From an uncultured Eubacteriales bacterium (GTDB lineage: Bacteria; Bacillota; Clostridia; Oscillospirales; Oscillospiraceae): a stretch of 18,908 nt of DNA. Position 1 is the stretch's first letter. Each line of letters opens with the position of its first letter. The position numbers and the translations under genes were made by a program. Shown here piece after piece: positions 1 through 6,801 of the stretch. The DNA lies in contig CAJLCS010000032.1 in NCBI GenBank assembly GCA_905205195.1, forward strand, positions 1 through 18,908, written 5' to 3'. Below the pieces are notes generated by a model. The model made no database searches and was not told where the DNA came from. It saw only the letters and a program-made list of their open reading frames with translations.

Positions 1-101
1 GCCAGTGCCTCCAGAATCGGCCCGGCGGCCCCTTCCATGCCGTCCACAATCCGGCCGTAGGGGCCGAACTGGGGATCAAAAACCGAATACAGTTTCATCA
101 T
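1..101 (-). CDS. DUF4867-like protein, N-terminal part (cut by window edge)
   Basis: The first 33 or so residues of a gene that continues past the left edge. It begins MMKLYSVFDPQFGPYGRIVD. The 'K-x-Y-S-V-x-D-P-x-F-x-x-Y-G-R' opening matches what I recall of the DUF4867 family, a group of clostridial proteins often found beside sugar kinases. Its biochemical role is unknown to me. The start is supported by a strong ribosome site (AAGGAGGAATC) directly before the ATG. The start also overlaps the xylulokinase stop by four bases (ATGA), so the two are probably translationally coupled in one operon. A second ATG follows immediately and could be the real start. The family call rests on a short N-terminus and memory, so it is only moderately secure. 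Confidence 0.6.
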   Translation of the reverse strand, partial: MMKLYSVFDPQFGPYGRIVDGMEGAAGPILEAL

Positions 102-1588
102 GATTCCTCCTTGGCAAAGTCTGCAAACAGCTGCTTGCAGGCGGGATAAATACGTCGGAACTGCTGATAGCGCCGCTCATAGGCCGCCGCCAGCGACGGC
201 TCCGGCCGCACCGTGGAGGCCACCCGTACCATGGCCCGGCAGGCGTCGGCCACGGTGGCGTAGGCGCCGCAGGCCACCATGGCCAGCATGGCGCCGCCCA
301 TGCCCGGTCCCTGCTCCGACACCGGGCTGTTCAGCGGAATGTTCAGCACGTTGGCGAGAATGGTCTTCCACAGGGGACTTTTCGCGCCGCCGCCGCAGAT
401 CATGGAGTGATCCGGCGCAACACCCAGCTTTTTCGCCGCTTCCACGCTGTCCCGGATGGCGAAGGCCACCCCTTCCAGCACCGCCTGCGTCAGATCCGGC
501 CGGGCAGTGTCCATGGTCATGCCGAAAAAGACGCCCCGGGCGTTCGTGTCGTTAATGGGGCTGCGCTCGCCCATCAGGTAGGGCAGGAAATAGACATGAT
601 TGCGGCCCAGCTTCTCCGGATCAATGGCCGCCTGCTCGGCGGCGTAGTCCTCCGTCCGGAAGATTTCCTCCATGAGCCATTTGTTGCAGCTGGCGGCGGA
701 GAGCATACAGCCCATCAGATGATAGCCGCCGTCGGCATGGGCAAAGGCGTGGAGGCTGTTGGCTGCGTCCACGCCGAAGGTTTTCGACGAAAGGAACACG
801 GTGCCGGAGGTGCCAAGGCTGATGTTGCAGCCCCCCTGCCCCACCACGCCGGTTCCCACCGCCGCCGCCGCATTGTCACCGGCACCGGCGCAGACCAGAA
901 CGTTCTCCGGCAATCCCAGCGCCCGGGCCGCCTCCGGCCGGAGGGTGCCCACCGGCGCGTAGCTCTCGTAGAGCGTCGGCATCTGGTCCTCCGTCACGCC
1001 GCACAGGGCCAGCATCTCCGGGGACCAGCGTTTCCGGGCCACATCCAGCAGCAGCATTCCCGACGCGTCGGAGTAGTCGGTGCAATGGACGCCGGTCAGC
1101 AGATAATTGATGTAATCCTTGGGGAGCATAATTTTCGCAATGCGCCGGAAATGCTCCGGCTCGTTTTCCCGCAGCCAGAGGAGCTTCGGGGCGGTAAACC
1201 CGGCAAAGGCAATGTTCCCCGTCCAGGCGGACAGCTTGTCCCGGCCTACGGTTTCGTTGAGATAGGTCACCTGCTGCGCCGTCCGGCCGTCGTTCCACAG
1301 GATGGCCGGGCGGATCACCTGGTCCTCCCGGTCCAGCACCACCAGACCGTGCATCTGCCCGCCGCAGCCGATACCGCGGACCGACACCGGGTCAAAGCCC
1401 TTCAGAAGCTTGGGAATTCCCTCAAAAACCGCCTTTTCCCAGTCCTCCGGGTTCTGCTGGCTCCAGCCGGGATGGGGAAATTCCAGCGGATATTCCCCGG
1501 ACACGGTGTTCAGGACCGTACCGGCTTCGTCCATCAGCAGCAGCTTCACCGCCGAGGTCCCCAGATCAATTCCGATGTAGGTATACAT
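98..1588 (-). CDS. xylB: Xylulokinase (FGGY family)
   Basis: Phosphorylates D-xylulose with ATP to xylulose 5-phosphate, feeding the pentose phosphate pathway in the cytoplasm. The 496 residues match the usual xylulokinase length. Visible features are the N-terminal phosphate-binding GIDLGTS (residues 6-12), the sugar-contacting GQMHG (77-81), the ILWND stretch (96-100), and AGAGDN (234-239), whose Asp238 fits the catalytic base. The C-terminal nucleotide-binding part contains ICGGGAKSPLW. A ribosome site GGGAGGAAA precedes the ATG. It lies 83 bp downstream of an AraC-type regulator in the same orientation and overlaps the next gene by ATGA. FGGY kinases overlap in specificity, so a related ketose cannot be excluded, but the family and likely substrate are well supported. 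Confidence 0.9.
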   Translation of the reverse strand: MYTYIGIDLGTSAVKLLLMDEAGTVLNTVSGEYPLEFPHPGWSQQNPEDWEKAVFEGIPKLLKGFDPVSVRGIGCGGQMHGLVVLDREDQVIRPAILWNDGRTAQQVTYLNETVGRDKLSAWTGNIAFAGFTAPKLLWLRENEPEHFRRIAKIMLPKDYINYLLTGVHCTDYSDASGMLLLDVARKRWSPEMLALCGVTEDQMPTLYESYAPVGTLRPEAARALGLPENVLVCAGAGDNAAAAVGTGVVGQGGCNISLGTSGTVFLSSKTFGVDAANSLHAFAHADGGYHLMGCMLSAASCNKWLMEEIFRTEDYAAEQAAIDPEKLGRNHVYFLPYLMGERSPINDTNARGVFFGMTMDTARPDLTQAVLEGVAFAIRDSVEAAKKLGVAPDHSMICGGGAKSPLWKTILANVLNIPLNSPVSEQGPGMGGAMLAMVACGAYATVADACRAMVRVASTVRPEPSLAAAYERRYQQFRRIYPACKQLFADFAKEES

Positions 1589-1623
1589 GGCATTTCCTCC
1601 CGCAATCCGATTTTTCTGCTGTC

Positions 1624-1652
1624 AGCATACCGCACAGGGCCGAAATTTTCAA
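1624..1652 (-). promoter_or_regulatory. Candidate xylB promoter
   Basis: Read on the minus strand, TTGAAA (1652-1647) and TATGCT (1629-1624) are separated by exactly 17 bp and lie about 36 bp before the xylB start. The sequence match is good for the -35 element and fair for the -10. It would let xylB be transcribed separately from the upstream AraC gene. Confidence 0.55.
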
Positions 1653-1667
1653 TGTCGATTTTGAAAA
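1646..1667. promoter_or_regulatory. Palindrome overlapping the xylB -35 element
   Basis: TTTTCAA (1646-1652) is repeated inverted as TTGAAAA (1661-1667) across an 8-bp spacer. One arm coincides with the proposed -35 hexamer of xylB. The position suits an operator, most simply for the adjacent AraC-type regulator, although AraC proteins more often use direct repeats. AT-rich palindromes also arise by chance. Confidence 0.3.
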
Positions 1668-1671
1668 AAGA

Positions 1672-2643
1672 TTAGACGATTTTGCTGTCAGCGCTATTTT
1701 CGGCAGTTTGGTCAATTTGGGGCCGCGCCGTTTGTGGAACTTGACGAAGGTCCTCCAGATAGGCCATGCTTTCCTCCGGCGTGTACAGCCGCTCCACGGA
1801 GTGAAGGCTCCGGGACTGCCCCTCGTCCGGGCAGGCCGTTCCGCTGCGGCAGAACTGCTCCGGCGTCATGCCGGTATACTGCCGGAAGGCCCGGGCAAAG
1901 TAGCGATAATCGGAAAAACCGGCCTCCATGCACACGTCCAGCATTTTCCGGTTCCCGGCGGCCATCTGCTGGCAGGCGCTGCGAAACCGGACCCCCGTGA
2001 CGTATTCCTGAAAGGTCTGATTCAGGCAGTCCCGGACAAAATGGGACAAAAAGCTCACGGTGCAGCCCTCGGACTTCGCAAAATCCGCCAGTCTGATTCT
2101 ATGCCGGTAGTTTTCATCGACGAAGGCCTGCAGGCGCAGTAGCCGCCGGTTCCGGATCTCCATGCTCCGGGCCTCGTCCCGGGAAACGGCATGGGTGGGC
2201 ACGGCCAGGAAAATCCGGCGCAGGACCCGGCTGAGCAGCTCCGTCACCTCCAGCTCAAAAAACGGCTGTCGGGCCAGATACACCCGGGCGCAGCGCAGCA
2301 GATCGGCCCGGATCTGGGCGGTGTCCGCATCGTCGTCCACCACATAGTGCTCCGGGTTCAGATTCTCGATGCCAGGGAGAAAGTCCCGGGCCAGCTGCAC
2401 GCACAGAAAGGTGCAGTTTCCCGTCGGGCTGCGGAACTCATGGGGCAGATTGGGCGGCAGAATCACCACGCTGTCCTTCGACACCTGAAAATCCCGCTGC
2501 ATGGCCGAAATGTTCAGCTGCCCCTCCAGCACCAGCAGCAGCTCCCAATCGGTGTGAAAATGGGCGGTGCGGTACTCCACCGCATCCAGAAACAGCCGCA
2601 TTCCGGGAAGATTCCCCCGGGCAATGATTTCCAGCTCCTCCAT
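1672..2643 (-). CDS. AraC-family transcriptional regulator
   Basis: A 323-residue regulator with the standard two-part layout. Residues about 10-110 look like an AraC cupin sensor: 'HFHTDWELLLVLEG' and 'VVILPPNLPHEFRS' are typical of the sugar-sensing barrel. Residues about 170-265 hold two helix-turn-helix units, ending in the family signature 'GFSDYRYFARAFRQYTGMTPEQFC'. It stands directly upstream of xylB in the same orientation, so it probably senses a pentose or a related sugar and activates the xylB unit. The ligand is inference. A C-terminal tail of about 55 residues beyond the DNA-binding domain has no recognisable motif. The start has a fair ribosome site (AAAGGA). Confidence 0.88.
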   Translation of the reverse strand: MEELEIIARGNLPGMRLFLDAVEYRTAHFHTDWELLLVLEGQLNISAMQRDFQVSKDSVVILPPNLPHEFRSPTGNCTFLCVQLARDFLPGIENLNPEHYVVDDDADTAQIRADLLRCARVYLARQPFFELEVTELLSRVLRRIFLAVPTHAVSRDEARSMEIRNRRLLRLQAFVDENYRHRIRLADFAKSEGCTVSFLSHFVRDCLNQTFQEYVTGVRFRSACQQMAAGNRKMLDVCMEAGFSDYRYFARAFRQYTGMTPEQFCRSGTACPDEGQSRSLHSVERLYTPEESMAYLEDLRQVPQTARPQIDQTAENSADSKIV

Positions 2644-2674
2644 CGCGCTTCCGTCCTTTCCTGTCTTTTTTATA

Positions 2675-2703
2675 GCATATCACGTTCCGCCGAAAAGCAC
2701 AAG
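2675..2703 (-). promoter_or_regulatory. Weak candidate promoter of the AraC-type regulator
   Basis: On the minus strand, TTGTGC (about 2703-2698) and TATGCT (about 2680-2675) have a 17-bp spacer and sit about 35 bp before the gene. The -35 match is poor, so this is tentative. Confidence 0.3.
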
Positions 2704-2714
2704 AACGCAAAAGC

Positions 2715-2746
2715 CCCCGGAATACCGCTTCTGCGGCATTCCGGGG
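2715..2746. repeat. Palindromic repeat, copy 1
   Basis: A hairpin-forming 32-mer: CCCCGGAAT pairs with ATTCCGGGG, around an inner CCGC-TTCT-GCGG stem. The same 32 bases recur at 2952-2983. Two exact copies within 240 bp of non-coding DNA point to a dispersed palindromic repeat rather than a chance hairpin. Confidence 0.8.
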
Positions 2747-2773
2747 CAGTGCATCAAAAAAAGCCTCGCAGAG

Positions 2774-2795
2774 TTCGTCGCCCGCAGGCGGCGAA
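2774..2795. repeat. Hairpin in the intergenic repeat cluster
   Basis: TTCGTCGCC and GGCGGCGAA are inverted around a 4-base loop (CGCA), with one mismatch that can form a wobble pair in RNA. It lies between the two copies of the 32-mer repeat. Confidence 0.6.
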
Positions 2796-2864
2796 ACGAT
2801 CAAAATCATTTTGTCCGGCGGCGTGTACGTCGGGCAAAATACATCTCAGGCTGCAAGTGTGCGA

Positions 2865-2887
2865 ATCGTCCGCCAGCGGCGGACGAT
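2865..2887. repeat. Perfect 10-bp hairpin in the intergenic repeat cluster
   Basis: ATCGTCCGCC and GGCGGACGAT form a perfect inverted repeat around the 3-base loop AGC. There is no T-run on either side, so it is not a standard intrinsic terminator. Confidence 0.7.
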
Positions 2888-2915
2888 GAGTGCGCGCAGC
2901 AGACTGCAATCCAAT

Positions 2916-2946
2916 TGTCGGAAAAGCCCGAAGGGGTTTTCCGACA
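2916..2946. repeat. Hairpin with U/A-rich inner stem
   Basis: TGTCGGAAAA and TTTTCCGACA are inverted, and CCC/GGG pair further inside beyond one mismatch. It lies just before repeat copy 2. On the minus strand it follows metQ, but no T-run comes after the outer stem. Confidence 0.65.
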
Positions 2947-2947
2947 G

Positions 2948-2987
2948 GTTCCCCCGGAATACCGCTTCTGCGGCATTCCGGGGGAAC
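2948..2987. repeat. Palindromic repeat, copy 2 (extended), 18 bp past metQ
   Basis: GTTCCCCCGGAAT and ATTCCGGGGGAAC form 13 bp of stem, followed after one mismatch by CCGC-TTCT-GCGG. It contains the 32-mer of copy 1, plus longer arms. It begins 18 bp after the metQ stop codon on the minus strand. It could stabilise the metQ mRNA 3' end or act as a weak terminator, but there is no T-run. Confidence 0.8.
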
Positions 2988-3005
2988 TGTTGTTGAGAAA
3001 CAGGC

Positions 3006-3818
3006 TTAGTGCAGCGGCACCACGGCACCGTCGTAGGTGTCGTTGATGTACTTGGTCACTTCCGCGCTCTCCAGCGCCTTCACCAGCGCCTGGGTCTTGG
3101 CGCTGTTCTCGTTGCCTTCCTTCACCACGATCACGTTGGCGTAGGTCTGGGCGGACACGGAGTTGGGATCCTCGGCGGCAATGGCGTCCTTGCCCACGCT
3201 CAGACCGGCGTTCAGGGCGTAGTTGCCGTTGATGACCGCCACCGCCACGCTGTCAAGGACGGTGGTCAGCTGAGCGGCTTCCATCTCCACGATGTCCAGA
3301 TTCTTGGGGTTCTCCACGATATCCAGCTTGGTGGCGTTCATGTCGGTGCTGTCCTTCAGCTTGATCAGGCCCTGGGCCTCCAGCAGAATCAGCGCCCGGG
3401 CGCGGTTGGAGCCGTCGTTGGGAATGGCAATCTTGTCGCCGTCGGTCAGGTCATCCAGAGAGGACTTGGTGCCGGGGTAAATGCCGAAGGGCTCATAGTG
3501 AATGCTGGCCACAGCCACCAGATGGGTGCCGTTCTCGGCGTTGAACGTATTGAGGTAGGGGGTGTGCTGGAAGTAGTTGGCGTCCACTTCGCCGTCCTCG
3601 GTGACGTTGTTGGGCTGGACATAGTCGTTGAAGGTCTTGACCTCCAGGGTGTAGCCTTCCTTGGCCAGGATGTCCTTGGCCGCGTTCAGAATTTCCGCAT
3701 GGGGCGTGGGAGAAGCCGCCACCACGATGGTCTTATCATCGGCAGTCTTGCTGCCGCAGCCGGCCAGCAGGCCAAGGGCCAGCACCAGCGTCAGAACGAT
3801 TGCAATTACTTTTTTCAT
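3006..3818 (-). CDS. metQ: Methionine ABC transporter substrate-binding lipoprotein
   Basis: Extracellular, lipid-anchored binding protein of the MetNIQ importer (NlpA/MetQ family). It captures methionine and delivers it to the MetI channel. The 270 residues start with a lipoprotein signal peptide ending in LLAGC, so the lipid-bearing cysteine is residue 21. The mature part carries typical MetQ segments: 'VVAASPTPHAEIL', 'DANYFQHTPYL', 'IAIPNDGSNRARALILLE' and 'VINGNYALNAGL'. It lies 15 bp downstream of metI and is the last gene of the metNIQ operon. The ribosome site is AAAAGGAG. Some homologues bind D-methionine or other amino acids, but the T-box with a Met codon upstream supports methionine. 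Confidence 0.93.
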   Translation of the reverse strand: MKKVIAIVLTLVLALGLLAGCGSKTADDKTIVVAASPTPHAEILNAAKDILAKEGYTLEVKTFNDYVQPNNVTEDGEVDANYFQHTPYLNTFNAENGTHLVAVASIHYEPFGIYPGTKSSLDDLTDGDKIAIPNDGSNRARALILLEAQGLIKLKDSTDMNATKLDIVENPKNLDIVEMEAAQLTTVLDSVAVAVINGNYALNAGLSVGKDAIAAEDPNSVSAQTYANVIVVKEGNENSAKTQALVKALESAEVTKYINDTYDGAVVPLH

Positions 3819-3833
3819 GATTAAAACTCCTTT

Positions 3834-4541
3834 TCATTTTCTATTACGCAGCCGCTTATCGCAGACTGTGGATAGCTTGGTTCCGGCAGACTGGAAAATC
3901 TGCACCAGAATAATCAGGCCGATGACCGCCGCCCACATGACCAGATACTTGAAATTGTAGTAGCCGTAGTTGATGGCCAGCTGGCCCAAGCCGCCGCCGC
4001 CGATGATACCGGCCATGGCGCCGTAGCCCAGAATGGTGGTTACCGTAATGGCGGCGCCGGAAATCAGGCTGGGCTTGGCCTCCGGCAGCAGCACATGAAG
4101 CACGATCTGCCAGGTCGAGGCGCCCATGGACTGGGCCGCTTCCACCACGCCGTGGCTGACCTCCCGCAGGGAGCTTTCCACCATCCGGGCCACCAGCGGG
4201 AAGGCCGCGATGACCATGGGCGGAATGGTAGCCACCGTGCCCACCTTGGTTCCCACCAGAACCTTGGACAGCGGCAGCACGATAATCATCAGAATCAGAA
4301 ACGGCACGCTTCGCAGCAGGTTGATCACCGTGTTGAGAAGCTTCATCAGCCAGCCGGGCAGCGGATGGATGCCATCCTTTTCTCCCGTCACCAGCAGCAC
4401 GCCCAGCGGCAGGCCGATCACATAGGCAAACAGGCCTTCCAGCAGCAGCGCGTAAATCGTTTCCCACACGCCGAAGGCAAATTCGTTTTTCAGGATCTCA
4501 AGCTGCTGCACAACCTTGGGATCCGCAAGCCACTCAGCCAT
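3834..4541 (-). CDS. metI: Methionine ABC transporter permease
   Basis: Inner-membrane channel subunit of the MetNIQ importer, 235 residues with several hydrophobic helices. The hallmark coupling loop is seen as 'EVSHGVVEAAQSMGASTWQIVLHVLLPEA' (about residues 127-155), the EAA motif that contacts the ATPase MetN. The C-terminal 'TTILGYGAMAGIIGGGGLGQLAINYGYYNF' is typical of MetI. The start overlaps the metN stop by 8 bases and has a GAGGAGG ribosome site, consistent with coupled translation. Confidence 0.93.
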   Translation of the reverse strand: MAEWLADPKVVQQLEILKNEFAFGVWETIYALLLEGLFAYVIGLPLGVLLVTGEKDGIHPLPGWLMKLLNTVINLLRSVPFLILMIIVLPLSKVLVGTKVGTVATIPPMVIAAFPLVARMVESSLREVSHGVVEAAQSMGASTWQIVLHVLLPEAKPSLISGAAITVTTILGYGAMAGIIGGGGLGQLAINYGYYNFKYLVMWAAVIGLIILVQIFQSAGTKLSTVCDKRLRNRK

Positions 4542-5547
4542 TCCACTTTACCTCCTCTGCCGTAATACCGGGGCATCCCTTCAGATAATCCATGACGTTT
4601 TTCCGGTCCGTCGGGTCCTCCGGCAAACTGATGAGCATGGTGCCGAAGGCCTTGCCGTCCACGTTCCGGGTGTCCGCACCCAGAATGCTCACCTTGATGT
4701 GCAGGTCCAGCGCCAGCGACGCGATGATCGGCTCGGAGGACGTCTGACCGTTGAAGGCCAGCCGGGCCACCGGTCCGTCCTCCCGGGACACCGGCAGGGC
4801 CGCCACATCGGGGCTGACCAGCCGCCGGCCGGCTGCCGTCTGGGGATTGGAGAACACCGCCTCCACATTGCCCGTTTCCGCCACGGCGCCCTGATCCAGA
4901 ATGGCCACCCGGTTGCAGATCTGCTCGATCACGGACATCTGATGGGTGATGATGATAATGGTAATGCCGTGCTTCCGGTTGATTTCCTGCAGCAGCCGCA
5001 GGATGCTGTCCGTGGTCTGGGGGTCCAGGGCGGAGGTCGCCTCGTCGCACAGCAGCACCTCCGGATTGGAGGCCAGTGCCCGGGCGATGGCGACACGCTG
5101 CTTCTGGCCGCCGGAAAGCTGCACGGGATAGGCCTTGGCCTTATCCGGCAGACCCACCACCTCCAGCAGCTCCATGGCCCGCTTCCGGGCTTCCTTCCGG
5201 GACGTTCCCGCCAGCTCCATGGGGAAGCAGATGTTGTCCAGCGCCGTCCGCTGATCCAGCAGGTTGAAACTCTGGAAGATCATGGCGATCTTCCGCCGCT
5301 CCAGACGCAGCCGCTTCTCCGAGTAGGTCATCAGGTTTTCGCCGTGGAATCGGACCTCGCCGTTGTCGGGCCGCTCCAGCAGGTTGATGCACCGCACCAG
5401 CGTGCTCTTTCCGGCGCCGGACAGGCCGATAATGCCGAAGATTTCTCCCTGCCGGATGGACAGGCACACATCCTTCAGTGCCTCCACCTGATCGTCGCCG
5501 GTGCCGAAGGTTTTGCAGAGATGATTCAGTTCAAACAGATTCTCCAA
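4534..5547 (-). CDS. metN: Methionine ABC transporter ATP-binding protein
   Basis: ATPase that powers methionine import. The 337 residues show Walker A GLSGAGKST (41-49), the Q-loop glutamine (92), signature LSGGQ (144-148), Walker B VLLCDE (164-169) and the switch histidine (202). Residues about 260-335 correspond to the C-terminal NIL (ACT-like) domain that binds methionine and inhibits transport when cell methionine is high. The start codon is TTG, with AAAGGAG about 9 bases upstream. No ATG is available near the start, so TTG is preferred. It is the first gene after the T-box leader. Confidence 0.93.
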   Translation of the reverse strand: MENLFELNHLCKTFGTGDDQVEALKDVCLSIRQGEIFGIIGLSGAGKSTLVRCINLLERPDNGEVRFHGENLMTYSEKRLRLERRKIAMIFQSFNLLDQRTALDNICFPMELAGTSRKEARKRAMELLEVVGLPDKAKAYPVQLSGGQKQRVAIARALASNPEVLLCDEATSALDPQTTDSILRLLQEINRKHGITIIIITHQMSVIEQICNRVAILDQGAVAETGNVEAVFSNPQTAAGRRLVSPDVAALPVSREDGPVARLAFNGQTSSEPIIASLALDLHIKVSILGADTRNVDGKAFGTMLISLPEDPTDRKNVMDYLKGCPGITAEEVKWNG

Positions 5548-5573
5548 AAATCCTCGCTCCTTTCAAATCAAAC

Positions 5574-5610
5574 AAAAAAGCCGTCCTCATGCAAACGCAC
5601 AAGGACGGCT
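5574..5610 (-). terminator. T-box-controlled intrinsic terminator before metN
   Basis: On the minus strand, AGCCGTCCT pairs with AGGACGGCT and is followed by six T residues. It lies between the T-box sequence and metN, the expected place for the terminator that forms when tRNA-Met is charged. Confidence 0.88.
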
Positions 5611-5828
5611 GTCAAACCGTGTTACCACCTTGATTCGCAGATTCCTCACGAAATCCGCCTCTGAGAGTACCAACATACTCCTGCGCGATAATGGGCGCAC
5701 CCATCACAGACTACCTATCGCCTGTGCAGCTCCGGGACCATGTTCAGTCCATTTATCCGTACCCCATTCCACCAACCGGGGCTCTCTGAACGGCATCGAC
5801 GGGCTTACTCTTCCCTTCACAGCCTTAA
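5574..5828 (-). promoter_or_regulatory. T-box leader, methionine-specific
   Basis: About 255 nt of leader read on the minus strand, with the parts of a T-box in order. The stem I start is GAAGGGAAGAGTA (5818-5806). It is followed by GAGAGCCCCGGTTGGTGGAA, a typical stem I segment. The specifier region GAACATGGTCC contains ATG (5741-5739), which would pair with the tRNA-Met anticodon. The conserved T-box AAGGTGGTAACACGG (5631-5617) has UGGU in the bulge, which would pair with ACCA of a tRNA with discriminator A, as in elongator tRNA-Met. The terminator follows. Position upstream of metNIQ agrees with the codon. The specifier assignment is from reading the sequence, not from a folded model. Confidence 0.92.
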
Positions 5829-5843
5829 TGAATTGATGGCATT

Positions 5844-5872
5844 ATTGTAGCGCAGAAGCGCCCGTTCGTCAA
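5844..5872 (-). promoter_or_regulatory. Promoter of the T-box/metNIQ operon
   Basis: On the minus strand, TTGACG (5872-5867) and TACAAT (5849-5844) are separated by exactly 17 bp. Both are near-consensus for the housekeeping sigma factor. Transcription would start about 15-20 bases before the stem I signature of the T-box. Confidence 0.85.
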
Positions 5873-5940
5873 TAGGCCAATTTTCACGACGATTTCACGA
5901 AAAATCCGAAAACATTTCGTCAATCTGTCCAAAACCGTGG

Positions 5941-6327
5941 TTACGACCGGATGCCCTGCACGTTCAGCAGCTCCACCACCGCCTGGCCCCGGGCCGTCAG
6001 CGCCATGCTGCCGTGTACCGGATAGCGGCGGTACACTTCCCCGTCAAAACCGGCCAGCGGCTTGTCGTAATCGATGGAAATCAGCCGTTTTTTCTCCAGG
6101 CACTGCAAAATCAGGCTGTAGGTTTCCGGCAGATAGGCATCATCCTCCAGAAAATAAGGCGTCATATCGTCCGCCCGCCGGGCCACCGGCAAAAACGGAA
6201 TTTCCTCCAGCTGCTCCAGCAGCACCACCTCGCCCTCGGTCAGCTCCAGCTCCCCGGCGCAGCCGCCGCAGCTTCCGCAGCCGCTTTTTCCGCCGGTGCA
6301 TCCGCCGCAATCCTTGCATCCACTCAC
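5941..6327 (-). CDS. Small Cys-rich N-terminus protein, unknown function
   Basis: A 128-residue protein I do not recognise. The first 25 residues hold six cysteines as two CxxCxxC clusters (4, 7, 10 and 17, 20, 23) in a Gly-rich context. They are likely to bind metal or be redox active. The remaining hundred residues look like a compact alpha/beta domain of winged-helix character ('GEVVLLEQLEEIPFLPV', 'YSLILQCLEKKRLISIDYDKP', 'GSMALTARGQAVVELL'), but this is a visual impression. The start codon is GTG with AGGTGGG upstream, and its own near-consensus promoter faces away from trxA. Divergence from thioredoxin suggests, but does not show, a redox-linked role. Confidence 0.75.
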   Translation of the reverse strand: MSGCKDCGGCTGGKSGCGSCGGCAGELELTEGEVVLLEQLEEIPFLPVARRADDMTPYFLEDDAYLPETYSLILQCLEKKRLISIDYDKPLAGFDGEVYRRYPVHGSMALTARGQAVVELLNVQGIRS

Positions 6328-6353
6328 TTCGATCCCACCTTTCTTCTTCCCGG

Positions 6354-6382
6354 ACTATAACAGGATTCCCGCCGGAAGTCAA
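6354..6382 (-). promoter_or_regulatory. Promoter of the Cys-rich gene
   Basis: On the minus strand, TTGACT (6382-6377) and TATAGT (6359-6354) are separated by 17 bp. Each has five of six consensus bases. Its -35 element lies 10 bp from the -35 of the oppositely oriented trxA promoter. Confidence 0.8.
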
Positions 6383-6392
6383 GAAGATTCTC

Positions 6393-6421
6393 TTGAACAT
6401 TTGAAAGAAATGGGGTATACT
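6393..6421 (+). promoter_or_regulatory. Promoter of trxA
   Basis: TTGAAC (6393-6398) and TATACT (6416-6421) are separated by 17 bp, about 32 bp before the trxA start. It is back-to-back with the promoter of the Cys-rich gene. Confidence 0.82.
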
Positions 6422-6453
6422 GTCCTCAGAAAGATCAAAAGGAGGCAACGGTT

Positions 6454-6762
6454 ATGGAACCGATCACCGTTACAAAAGAAAATTTCAGCACCGCCGTTCT
6501 GGCGGCGGACAAGCCCGTGCTGCTGGACTTCTGGGCCACCTGGTGCGGCCCCTGCAAGATGGTTTCCCCCATTGTGGACGAAATCGCCGCCGAGCGCAGC
6601 GATCTGGTGGTGGGCAAGGTCAACGTGGATGAGCAGATGGAGCTGGCCGTCCAGTTCGGCATCACCAGCATCCCCACGCTGATGGTCTTCAAGGGCGGCA
6701 AGGTCGTAAACAAAACCATCGGCTACACTCCCAAGGAAGAAATCCTCGCCATGCTGAAATAA
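6454..6762 (+). CDS. trxA: Thioredoxin
   Basis: Cytoplasmic dithiol-disulfide oxidoreductase that reduces protein disulfides. At 102 residues it has the standard thioredoxin length. The active site WCGPCK is at residues 30-35 (redox cysteines 31 and 34), preceded by the buried aspartate in 'LLDFWATWCGPC'. The conserved cis-proline is in 'SIPTLMVFKGG' (Pro74). It is a single-gene transcript with its own promoter, an AAAAGGAGG ribosome site and a strong terminator. No thioredoxin reductase gene is nearby. The family is certain; whether it is the main cellular thioredoxin or a secondary one cannot be told here. Confidence 0.96.
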   Translation: MEPITVTKENFSTAVLAADKPVLLDFWATWCGPCKMVSPIVDEIAAERSDLVVGKVNVDEQMELAVQFGITSIPTLMVFKGGKVVNKTIGYTPKEEILAMLK

Positions 6763-6767
6763 ACGAT

Positions 6768-6801
6768 TCCCTGCCGCGCAAAACGCGGCAGGGATTTTTT
6801 T
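6768..6801 (+). terminator. Intrinsic terminator of trxA
   Basis: TCCCTGCCGCG pairs perfectly with CGCGGCAGGGA across a 5-base loop (CAAAA) and is followed by seven T residues. The T-run just touches the end of the opposing DUF362 gene. On the minus strand the hairpin lacks a proper T-run. Confidence 0.93.

Noticed and set aside
407..1675. A 422-codon open frame opposite xylB, and similar long plus-strand frames opposite metQ, metN and the ABC exporter
   Set aside because: All are His/Gln/Arg/Pro-rich shadows of GC-rich genes on the other strand and carry no family motif.
2916..2987. Intrinsic terminator of metQ
   Set aside because: Stable stems exist, but neither is followed by a T-run on the minus strand, so I list them as repeats with possible 3' end roles.
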